DNA from: Arenicola marina
Lineage: Eukaryota > Annelida > Polychaeta > Arenicolidae
DNA: 64,000 nucleotides
Reading direction: 5' to 3'
Assembly: GCA_964019135.1 (NCBI GenBank)
Contig: OZ025252.1
Location: 10,432,823-10,496,822, forward strand
Below the pieces are notes generated by a model. That model searched no databases. It saw only the letters and a program-made list of their open reading frames with translations, and had not been told where the DNA came from. Of the stretch, positions 10,331 to 19,999 are shown piece after piece. Numbering within the stretch: the first letter of the stretch is position 1; every line of letters starts with the position of its first letter. The translations under genes and the position numbers were made by a program.

Positions 10331-10795
10331 GCGTCACGGGTAGACCAATGGCGTCACTGGTAGACCAATGGCGTCACGGGTAGACCAATGGCGTCACGGG
10401 TAGACCAATGGCGTCACTGGTAGACCAATGGCGTCACGGGTAGACCAATGGCGTCACGGGTAGACCAATGGCATCATGGGTAAACCAATGGCGTCACGGG
10501 TAGACCAATGGCGTCACTGGTGGACCAATGGCGTCACGGGCAGACCAATGGCGTCACGGGTAGACCAATGGCGTCACGGGTAGACCAATGGCGTCACGGG
10601 TAGACCAATGGCGTCACGGATAGACCAATGGCGTCACTGGTAGACCAATGGCGTCGCGGGTAGACCAATGGCGTCACGGGTAGACCAATGGCGTCACGGG
10701 CAGACCAATATCGCCACGTGCCTACCAGTGCAATAGTGTCACTGGTAGACCAATGGCGTCAGGCCCATAGCGTCACAGGTAGACGAATGACGCTG
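10331..10795 (+). repeat. 20-bp array of CCAAT plus CGTCA motifs
   Basis: Nineteen units at an exact 20-bp period (10331-10710) of gcgtcacgggtagaccaatg, then degenerate remnants to about 10795. Common variants are cactgg for cacggg and gtggacc or gtaaacc for gtagacc. Nearly every unit contains GACCAATGG, which fits the NF-Y consensus RRCCAATSR, followed by CGTCA, the half-CRE. The array ends about 100 bases before the 3' splice site of the coding exon. Confidence 0.95.
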
Positions 10796-10880
10796 TGGGA
10801 TGCCATACCCTGCTTCAGTGTGTCGCTGGGACCCCTTTTCCCAAGTGTAGTTGACCCCCCAGGAGCACTCATTGACCTGC

Positions 10881-10899
10881 CCCTTGTTTCTCCTTGCAG
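10881..10899 (+). promoter_or_regulatory. 3' splice site of the BCL11-type exon
   Basis: A pyrimidine tract (cccttgtttctccttgcag) ends in CAG at 10899. A branch-point-like cattgac lies about 25 bases upstream. The preceding CAG at 10863 lacks a good tract. The open frame continues upstream of 10900, but that part has no similarity to the family. Confidence 0.75.
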
Positions 10900-11451
10900 T
10901 GGAGCCGGAGCAGGACTTCCTGACGTGCGGCCACTGCCAGCGAGAATTCCTGCTCAGCGATATCACCCGGTTCATCCAGCACAAGGTAAACCGCTGCAAC
11001 AAGGAGAACGTCGAGCCCGCCGAGTGCCATGACTTCGAGGCGGACCCACCGGACGGCGACTCCGTGTCGTCCGTCATCGGCGCGCGCCGAACCAGCATCT
11101 CGGCGCCCATCGCCCACCGCGCCGCCCTCGAGCTGCGGGACAAGCTCTCCCCGCGCCCCGCCCTCCTGGCCGTGCCGCCCGCCGCCGCCGCTCACCTGGC
11201 CGCCTCCTCCTCCGCCTCCTCCTCCGCCAACTCGCCGGCCGCCGAGGGGTCGCCGGCCGAGGGCATGCTGTCCAGGGCGGACGAGCCCCACACGCCGGCC
11301 GCGGCCACCGGCGGCGCGCAAACCCCGACCGCCAGCGCCAAGAGCGCAGCCCGACGACTCTGTGACGTCATCCCCAAGAAGGAATCCTTGGACGGCGAGC
11401 GCAAGCCCTGTGCGACCCTGGTGGACGTCGCCTGCAACACCATGCCCACTG
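10900..11451 (+). CDS. BCL11: BCL11-type zinc-finger protein (CG9650 family), N-terminal CCHC-finger exon
   Basis: An internal exon of about 184 residues in the family of vertebrate BCL11A/B and insect CG9650, nuclear C2H2 zinc-finger regulators that act in neural and blood-cell development in the animals studied. Exon residues 8-33 form the diagnostic N-terminal finger LTCGHCQREF...RFIQHKVNRCN. Its spacing is C-x2-C-x14-H-x4-C (Cys10, Cys13, His28, Cys33), the same as I recall for BCL11A. An acidic stretch (residues about 39-54), a basic RRTSISAPI segment (63-71) and an Ala/Ser-rich linker (about 95-115) follow. The exon ends with TLVDVACNT, which resembles the segment before the second finger in insect homologues. 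It starts after a CAG acceptor and ends at CTG|GTACGT. Both ends are phase 1, so the exon is symmetric. The later C2H2 fingers are not in this window. The next in-frame codons past the donor reach TGA at 11457. Family assignment is confident; orthology within arthropods is inferred. Confidence 0.78.
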
Positions 11452-11457
11452 GTACGT
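11452..11457 (+). promoter_or_regulatory. 5' splice site of the BCL11-type exon
   Basis: GTACGT directly after ...CCCACTG. It is a usable donor but weaker than the GTAAGT consensus copied in the array downstream. It is chosen because the conserved-looking coding sequence stops here and a stop codon (TGA, 11457-11459) follows in frame. Confidence 0.65.
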
Positions 11458-11494
11458 GACATATCCCCCGCCCTGCACCCCCCCCCCTTCCCAC

Positions 11495-11945
11495 GGGAAG
11501 TCACGTCTCCCCGCCCTATGACCGGCACCATGGCAACTGGTAAGTCACGTCTCCCCGCCCTATGACCGGTACCATGGCAACCGGTAAGTCACGTCTCCCC
11601 GCCCTATGACCGGCACCATGGCAACCGGTAAGTCACGTCTCCCCGCCCTATGACCGGTACCATGGCAGCTGGTAAGTCACGTCTCCCCGCCCTATGACCG
11701 GCACCATGGCAGCTGGTAAGTCACGTCTCCCCGCCCTATGACCGGCACCATGGCAACTGGTAAGTCACGTCTCCCCGCCCTATGACCGGCACCATAGCAA
11801 CTGGTAAGTCACGTCTCCCCGCCCTATGACCGGCACCATAGCAACTGGTAAGTCACGTCTCCCCGCCCTATGACCGGCACCATGGCGACTGGTAAGTCAC
11901 GTCTCTCCGCTTTATGACCGGTACCATGGCAACTGTTTTGTTTTC
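11495..11945 (+). repeat. 44-bp array of duplicated 5' splice-site junctions
   Basis: The units read ggtaagtcacgtctccccg, then ccctatgaccggcacc, then atggcaact. GGTAAGT occurs at 11539, 11583, 11627, 11671, 11715, 11759, 11803, 11847 and 11891, exactly 44 bases apart. The same register extended backwards hits a degenerate gggaagt at 11495 and then the exon's own GGTACGT at 11451. The sequence around the real junction (caccatgcccactggtacgt, then ccgccct) is clearly alignable to the unit (caccatggcaactggtaagt, then ccgccct). The array therefore looks like tandem amplification of the exon/intron boundary. The last register (11935) has lost the donor. Confidence 0.95.
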
Positions 11946-12398
11946 TATGATGATTGCTGTGCTCTTTTGCTTTGACGGATTTGCTAAGTTGCTTCCCATT
12001 GGCTTATTGCTGGCACGTTGCATGACAACAATAGGGTTAATGGAACAAATCGTCGGCCATTTTGGAATGCACTAAATATTAATGTGGGCGCCGTTGACAG
12101 CGGGCCAGCAGATCAATTATGCAGTAATAGACGGCATTATGAGAGATAAATTTGCGCCGGACATTGCAGCCCCCACCACCGGGTGCGTAACCTTGACAAC
12201 CTTGACTCCTGTGTCCTATCCCTGTAGCAGTTATCTGACCCACAGACTCCACGCGCTACGGGTGTTGTGGGTCACCAACCCGTGACGATGTGGGGCGGTG
12301 AAGGTGGGGGGCAAATATGGTATCCATGACAACTAACCACGAATGCTTAGCCACGCTCTTGTACTAAGATGTGTTTTGTAACTGTCCGAATGCGACTA
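11946..12398. other. Single-copy intronic island, candidate regulatory element
   Basis: Unlike its surroundings, this stretch has mixed composition and no repeats. Between 12055 and 12150 it packs a YY1-like GGCCATTTTGG (12055-12065), a TEAD-like TGGAATGC (12063-12070), an AT-rich ctaaatattaat, an ATTATGCAGTAAT with two opposed homeodomain cores (12116-12128) and a GATA site AGATAA (12144-12149). A 67-codon open frame (12082-12285) has no recognisable domain and is not called. Confidence 0.4.
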
Positions 12399-15300
12399 AA
12401 GGTGTAGGGCGGTATGTGAACCCGCCTCAGTCATTCAATATGTTGGTATACAGGCGTAGGACGGTATGGGAACCCGCTTCGGTCATTCAATGTGTTAGAA
12501 TACAGGTGTAGGACGGTATGGGAACCCGCTTCGGTCATTCAATGTGTTAGAATACAGGTGTAGGACGGTATGGGAACCCGCTTCGGTCATTCAATGTGTT
12601 AGAATACAGGTGTAGGACGGTATGGGAACCCGCTTCGGTCATTCAATGTGTTAGAATACAGGTGTAGGACGGTATGGGAACCCGCTTCGGTCATTCAATG
12701 TGTTAGAATACAGGTGTAGGACGGTATGGGAACCCGCTTCGGTCATTCAATGTGTTAGAATACAGGTGTAGGACGGTATGGGAACCCGCTTCGGTCATTC
12801 AGTGTGTTAGTATACAGGCGTAGGACGGTATGGGAACCCGCTTCGGTCATTCAATGTGTTAGAGTACAGGTGTAGGACGGTATGGGAACCCGCTTCGGTC
12901 ATTCAGTGTGTTAGTATACAGGCGTAGGACGGTATGGGAACCCGCTTCGGTCATTCAATGTGTTAGAATACAGGTGTAGGACGGTATGGGAACCCGCTTC
13001 GGTCATTCAATGTGTTAGAATACAGGTGTAGGACGGTATGGGAACCCGCTTCGGTCATTCAATGTGTTAGAATACAGGCGTAGGACGGTATGGGAACCCG
13101 CTTCGGTCATTCAGTGTGTTAGAATACAGGTGTAGGACGGTATGGGAACCCGCTTCGGTCATTCAGTGTGTTAGTATACAGGCGTAGGACGGTATGGGAA
13201 CCCGCTTCGGTCATTCAATGTGTTAGAGTACAGGTGTAGGACGGTATGGGAACCCGCTTCGGTCATTCAGTGTGTTAGAATACAGGTGTAGGACGGTATG
13301 GGAACCCGCTTCGGTCATTCAATGTGTTAGAATACAGGTGTAGGACGGTATGGGAACCCGCTTCGGTCATTCAATGTGTTAGAATACAGGTGTAGGACGG
13401 TATGGGAACCCGCTTCGGTCATTAAATGTGTTAGTACACAGGCGTAGGACGGTATGGGAACCCGCTTCGGTCATTCAATGTGTTAGAATATAGGTGTAGG
13501 ACGGTATGGGAACCCGCCTCAGTCATTCAATGTGATAGAATACAGGTGTAGGACGGTATGGGAACCCGCCTCAGTCATTCAATGTGATAGAATACAGGTG
13601 TAGGACGGTATGGGAACCCGCCTCAGTCATTCAATGTGATAGAATACAGGTGTAGGACGGTATGGGAACCCGCCTCAGTCATTCAATGTGATAGAATACA
13701 GGTGTAGGACGGTATGTGAACCCGACTCAGTCATTCAATGTGATAGAATACAGGTGTAGGATGGTATGGGAACCCGCCTCAGTCATTCAATGTGATAGAA
13801 TACAGGTGTAGGACGGTATGGGAACCCCCCCCCCCCAGTCATTCAATGTGATAGAATACAGGTGTAGGACGGTATGGGAACCCGCTTCAGTCATTCAATG
13901 TGTTAGAATACAGGTGTAGGACGGTATGGGAACCCGCCTCAGTCATTCAATGTGATAGAATACAGTTTTAGGACGGTATGGGAACCCGCTTCGGTCATTC
14001 AATGTGTTAAAATACAGGTGTAGGACGGTATGAGAACCCGCCTCAGTCATTTAATGTAATAGAATACAGGTGTAGGACGGTATGGGAACTCGCCTCAGTC
14101 ATTCAGTGTGATAGAATACAGGTGTAGGGCGGTATGTGAACCCGCCTCAGTCATTCAATGTGATAGAATAAACGTGTAGGACGGTATGGGAACCCGCCTC
14201 AGTCATTCAATGTGATAGAATACAGGTGTAGGACGGTATGGGAACCCGCCTCAGTCATTCAATGTGATAGAATACAGGTGTAGGACGGTATGGGAACCCG
14301 CCTCAGTCATTCAATGTGATAGAATACAGGTGTAGGGCGGTATGTGAACCCGCCTCAGTCATTCAATGTGATAGAATACAGGTGTAGGACGGTATGGGAA
14401 CCCGCTTTGGTCATTCAATATGTTAGAATACATGTGTAGGACGGTATGGGAACACGCCGCAGTCATTCAATGTGATAAAATACAGGTGTAGGGCGGTATG
14501 TGAACCCGCCTCAGTCATTCAATGTGATAAAATACAGGTGTAGGGCGGTATGGGAACCCGCTTCGGTCATTCAATGTGTGAGAATACAGGTGTAGGACGG
14601 TATGGGAACCCGCTTCGGTCATTCAATGTGTTAGAATACAGGTGTAGGACGGTATGGGAACCCGCCGCAGTCATTCAATGTGATAGAATACAGGTGTAGG
14701 ACGGTATGGGAACCCGCTTCGGTCATTCAATGTGATAGAATACAGGTGTAGGACGGTATGGGAACCCGCCTCAGTCATTCAATGTGTTAGAATACAGGTG
14801 TAGGACGGTATGAGAACCCGCCTCAGTCATTCAATGTGTTAGAATACAGGTGTAGGACGGTATGGGAACCCGCCTCAGTCATTCAATGCGTTAGAATACA
14901 GGTGTAGGACGGTATGGGAACCCGCCTCAGTCATTCAATGTGATAGAATACAGCTGTAGGACGGTATGGGAACCCGCCTCAGTCATTCAATGTGTTAGAA
15001 TACAGGTGTAGGACGGTATGGGAACCCGCCTCAGTCATTCAATGTGTTAGAATACAGGTGTAGGACGGTATGGGAACCCGCCTCAGTCATTCAATGCGTT
15101 AGAATACAGGTGTAGGACGGTATGGGAACCCGCCTCAGTCATTCAATGTGATAGAATACAGCTGTAGGACGGTATGGGAACCCGCCTCAGTCATTCAATG
15201 TGTTAGAATACAGGTGTAGGACGGTATGGGAACCCGCCTCAGTCATTCAATGTGTTAGAATACAGGTGTAGGACGGTATGAGAACCCGCCTCAGTCATTC

Positions 15301-17893
15301 AATGTGTTAGAATACAGGTGTAGGACGGTATGGGAACCCGCCTCAGTCATTCAATGTGTTAGAATACAGGTGTAGGACGGTATGGGAACCCGCCTCAGTC
15401 ATTCAATGTGATAGAATACAGGTGTAGGACGGTATGGGAACCCGCTTCGGTCATTCAATGTGTTAGAATACTCGTGTAGGACGGTATGGGAACCCGCCTC
15501 AGTCATTCAATGTGTTAGAATACAGGTGTAGGACGGTATGGGAACCCGCCTCAGTCATTCAATGTGATAGAATACAGGTGTAGGACGGTATGGGAACCCG
15601 CCTCAGTCATTCAATGTGTTAGAATACTCGTGTAGGACGGTATGGGAACCCGCCTCAGTCATTCAACGTGATAGAATACAGGTGTAGGACGGTATGGGAA
15701 CCCGCCTCAGTCATTCAATTTGTTAGAATACTCGTGTAGGACGGTATGGGAACCCGCCTCAGTCATTCAACGTGATAGAATACAGGTGTAGGACGGTATG
15801 GGAACCCGCCTCAGTCATTCAATGTGTTAGAATACTCGTGTAGGACGGTATGGGAACCCGCCTCAGTCATTCAACGTGATAGAATACAGGTGTAGGACGG
15901 TATGGGAACCCGCCTCAGTCATTCAATGTGTTAGAATACTCGTGTAGGACGGTATGGGAACCCGCCTCAGTCATTCAACGTGATAGAATACAGGTGTAGG
16001 ACGGTATGGGAACCCGCCTCAGTCATTCAATGTGTTAGAATACTCGTGTAGGACGGTATGGGAACCCGCCTCTAGTCATTCAACGTGATAGAATACAGGT
16101 GTAGGACGGTATGGGAACCCGCCTCAGTCATTCAATGTGTTAGAATACTCGTGTAGGACGGTATGGGAACCCGCCTCAGTCATTCAACGTGATAGAATAC
16201 AGGTGTAGGACGGTATGGGAACCCGCCTCAGTCATTCAATGTGTTAGAATACTCGTGTAGGACGGTATGGGAACCCGCCTTAGTCATTCAACGTGATAGA
16301 ATACAGGTGTAGGACGGTATGGGAACCCGCCTCAGTCATTCAATGTGTTAGAATACTCGTGTAGGACGGTATGGGAACCCGCCTCAGTCATTCAACGTGA
16401 TAGAATACAGGTGTAGGACGGTATGGGAACCCGCCTCAGTCATTCAATGTGATAGAATACTCGTGTAGGACGGTATGGGAACCCGCCTCAGTCATTCAAT
16501 GTGATAGAATACAGCTGTAGGACGGTATGGGAACCCGCCTCAGTCATTCAATGTGTTAGAATACAGGTGTAGGACGGTATGGGAACCCGCCTCAGTCATT
16601 CAATGTGTTAGAATACAGGTGTAGGACGGTATGAGAACCCGCCTCAGTCATTCAATGTGTTAGAATACAGGTGTAGGACGGTATGGGAACCCGCCTCAGT
16701 CATTCAATGTGTTAGAATACAGGTGTAGGACGGTATGGGAACCCGCCTCAGTCATTCAATGTGATAGAATACAGGTGTAGGACGGTATGGGAACCCGCTT
16801 CGGTCATTCAATGTGTTAGAATACTCGTGTAGGACGGTATGGGAACCCGCCTCAGTCATTCAATGTGTTAGAATACAGGTGTAGGACGGTATGAGAACCC
16901 GCCTCAGTCATTCAATGTGTTAGAATACAGGTGTAGGACGGTATGGGAACCCGCCTCAGTCATTCAATGTGTTAGAATACAGGTGTAGGACGGTATGGGA
17001 ACCCGCCTCAGTCATTCAATGTGATAGAATACAGGTGTAGGACGGTATGGGAACCCGCCTCAGTCATTCAATGTGTTAGAATACTCGTGTAGGACGGTAT
17101 GGGAACCCGCCTCAGTCATTCAACGTGATAGAATACAGGTGTAGGACGGTATGGGAACCCGCCTCAGTCATTCAATTTGTTAGAATACTCGTGTAGGACG
17201 GTATGGGAACCCGCCTCAGTCATTCAACGTGATAGAATACAGGTGTAGGACGGTATGGGAACCCGCCTCAGTCATTCAATGTGTTAGAATACTCGTGTAG
17301 GACGGTATGGGAACCCGCCTCAGTCATTCAACGTGATAGAATACAGGTGTAGGACGGTATGGGAACCCGCCTCAGTCATTCCATGTGTTAGAATACTCGT
17401 GTAGGACGGTATGGGAACCCGCCTCAGTCATTCAACGTGATAGAATACAGGTGTAGGACGGTATGGGAACCCGCCTCAGTCATTCAATGTGTTAGAATAC
17501 TCGTGTAGGACGGTATGGGAACCCGCCTCAGTCATTCAACGTGATAGAATACAGGTGTAGGACGGTATGGGAACCCGCCTCAGTCATTCAATGTGTTAGA
17601 ATACTCGTGTAGGACGGTATGGGAACCCGCCTCAGTCATTCAACGTGATAGAATACAGGTGTAGGACGGTATGGGAACCCGCCTCAGTCATTCAATGTGA
17701 TAGAATACTCGTGTAGGACGGTATGGGAACCCGCCTCAGTCATTCAACGTGATAGAATACAGGTGTAGGACGGTATGGGAACCCGCCTCAGTCATTCAAT
17801 GTGATAGAATACTCGTGTAGGACGGTATGGGAACCCGCCTCAGTCATTCAACGTGATAGAATACAGGTGTAGGACGGTATGGGAACCCGCCTC
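12399..17893. repeat. 52-bp satellite with dimeric higher-order structure (~105 copies)
   Basis: Units read gtaggacggtatgggaaccc, then gcctcagtcattcaatg, then tgttagaatacaggt. The 5' part is dominated by gcttcggtc variants and the rest by gcctcagtc. From about 15600 to 16450, and again from 17050 to 17890, two monomer types alternate strictly: one with tgttagaatactcg, the other with cgtgatagaatacagg. This gives a 104-bp dimer. A block around 15441 recurs at 16794. The edges are abrupt and no flanking target-site duplication is seen. Confidence 0.97.
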
Positions 17894-18642
17894 AATGAGC
17901 CAATACGAGATCATAATCTCTTTGCTACCCCTCATTTGCCTTTACTGTTGATCGCTCTTCCTTTCGCTGCCGTCACCCGCCCCCACCCCTCGCTGTTAGC
18001 ACGGCAATGCTGGGTCTCGTTGCGTGAGGAGGCGGGCCGGCAGGTGTAGCTTGCCTTTAAGGTGGCACCTCGCTACTCACCCCTCGCAGCCTGACCTGGT
18101 CAGCCAGGGGTGTGTGTGTGTGATAGGGGGGTGGGGGGTGGCTAATCTAAGGGCTGGCGCGGCCTTGTGACAGGCACTGAGTGCCCACGCCCATCCATAC
18201 GCCACGCGTGCCGCCCCCGTCGCCCGACCCCCGGGCCATCCAGGGACCCCTGGCCGCTGCCAGCATACCCCACCCCATACCCCCCCCCACCCCCTCACCC
18301 CTGCAGTCTGCCGATGGCCAGCATTGATATTCTGACCATTTCATGGGCGTCTGTCACTGCTCCTTATCTAAGCACCCGCCTCGCCACCCTCCGCCCTCCT
18401 CACCCGAGCCCTCGTACTGTGGTGGCTGTCCCACTGGCTGAGCGACGCAATCCTTGACACTGTCATAGCGCTGACCTTGACCCCTGTCCTGTCTTTACAA
18501 CCTTTGTGATCTCCCCGCCTGTACAAACGGCAGCTGTTGGCGTTATCACGGCCCCACCACCCCCCGGTCTCCCCACCAGCCCTCCCACCCTTCTCCCCGC
18601 CCGACCCACCCTCCCCCCGTCCCATGGAGTGGAAAAATAAAA
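17894..18642. other. GC-rich single-copy spacer
   Basis: Unique sequence with short gt and C/G runs. It contains a perfect TGACCTTGA (18472-18480; TCAAGGTCA on the minus strand). Open frames on both strands are short, Pro/Gly-rich and without known domains. AATAAA near 18636-18641 has no gene context. Confidence 0.5.
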
Positions 18643-19261
18643 CAAGTGTACGGGAGTGGAGTAGAGGACTAAGACAAGTGTACGGGAGTGGAGTAGAGGA
18701 CTAAGACAATTGTACGGGAGTGGAGTAGAGGACTAAGACAAGTGTACGGGAGTGGAGTAGAGGACTAAAACAAGTGTACGGGAGTGGAGTAGAGGACTGA
18801 AACAAGTGTACGGGAGTGGAGTAGAGGACTAAAACAAGTGTACGGGAGTGGAGTAGAGGACTGAAACAAGTGTACGGGAGTGGAGTAGAGGACTAAGACA
18901 AGTGTACGGGAGTGGAGTAGAGGACTAAAACAAGTGTACGGGAGTGGAGTAGAGGACTGAAACAAGTGTACGGGAGTGGAGTAGGGGACAAGACAAGTGT
19001 ACGGGACTGGAGTAGAGGACTAAGACAAGTGTACGGGAGTGGAGTAGGGGACTAAGACAAGTGTACGGGAGTGGAGTGGAGGACTAAGACAAGTGTACGG
19101 GAGTGGAGTAGAGGACTGAAACAAGTGTACGGGAGTGGAGTAGGGGACTAAGACAAGTGTACGGGAGTAGAGTAGAGGACTGAAACAAGTGTACGGGAGT
19201 GGAGTAGAGGACTAAAACAAGTGTACGGGAGTGGAGTAGGAGACTAAGACAAGTGTACGGG
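18643..19261. repeat. 32-bp satellite (~19 copies)
   Basis: Units of gtgtacgggagtggagtaga followed by ggactaagacaa. Variants are ctaaaac, ctgaaac and gtagggg. The minus strand stays open in long stretches, giving Ser/Thr/Pro/Leu-rich repeats, but 32 is not a multiple of three and there is no sign of coding. Confidence 0.96.
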
Positions 19262-19649
19262 GCGTCAGGGTTGGGCACGAGGTAGGGCATTGACTACAGG
19301 AGTACGAACAACTGACTGGAGTGTTTGTTTGCGGTCGGCGCCCCCTCCCCCCTTCCCCGCCCCTCACCCCGCCCGCCGTCCCCTGGAGGCAGGTGGTTGT
19401 AAACGACCAGGAAGCCTTGGTGAGGACGCTGATGCTGTTGAACTGGGGTGGAGTCTGAGTGGAGCGGGGGAGGGGAGGGGGGCAGGGGGGAGGGGGGAGG
19501 TGTGGCCGGAGACGAGTGGAGACTCGCTAAGAAAGAAATCCAGGGAAAGCTTGCTTCGAGGAAGATGACGGAAATTTAAACAAAAGCAGACTTACAAGGA
19601 CGTGGGTTACTGGCCAGGTGCGGGGGTGCTTTACCCGCCAATGGCCGTC
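19262..19649. other. GC-rich single-copy spacer
   Basis: Unique sequence with C runs (about 19340-19380) and G runs (about 19465-19505). No gene or known element recognised. Confidence 0.5.
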
Positions 19650-19885
19650 ACACACCCGCACCCCCACCACCCACACACCCGCACGCCCGCACCCCCACCA
19701 CCCACACACCCACCCACACGCCCGCACCCCCACCACCCACACACCCACACGCCCGCACCCCCACCACCCACACACCCGCACGCCCGCACCCCCACCACCC
19801 ACACACCCACACGCCCGCACCCCCACCACCCACACACCCACACGCCCGCACTCCCACCACCCACACACCCACATACCCGACGAAC
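19650..19885. repeat. CA/CCC-rich minisatellite
   Basis: Units of about 24-34 bp built from cacccacacacccacacg and cccgcacccccac. Almost free of G apart from CG pairs on the + strand. Confidence 0.9.
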
Positions 19886-19990
19886 ACTCCACCCACACAC
19901 CCACCGGTCCACCCACCGGTCCGCCCAACACCCCACCCACACACCCACCGGTCCACCCACCGGTCCGCCCAATACCCCACCCACCTACAC
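19886..19990. repeat. 44-bp duplication with ACCGGT
   Basis: Two copies of a unit with cacccaccggtccacccac and cggtccgcccaacacccc. Each contains two cggtcc boxes. It grades directly out of the preceding CA-rich repeat. Confidence 0.88.
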
Positions 19991-19999
19991 ACCAGTCCA

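Noticed and set aside
11029..11565. Alternative-frame Pro/Arg-rich protein overlapping the BCL11-type exon
   Set aside because: It is a shadow of the GC-rich true frame, which carries the conserved finger.
12082..12285. 67-codon open frame in the unique intronic island
   Set aside because: No domain or splice support. The stretch is better explained as non-coding with factor motifs.
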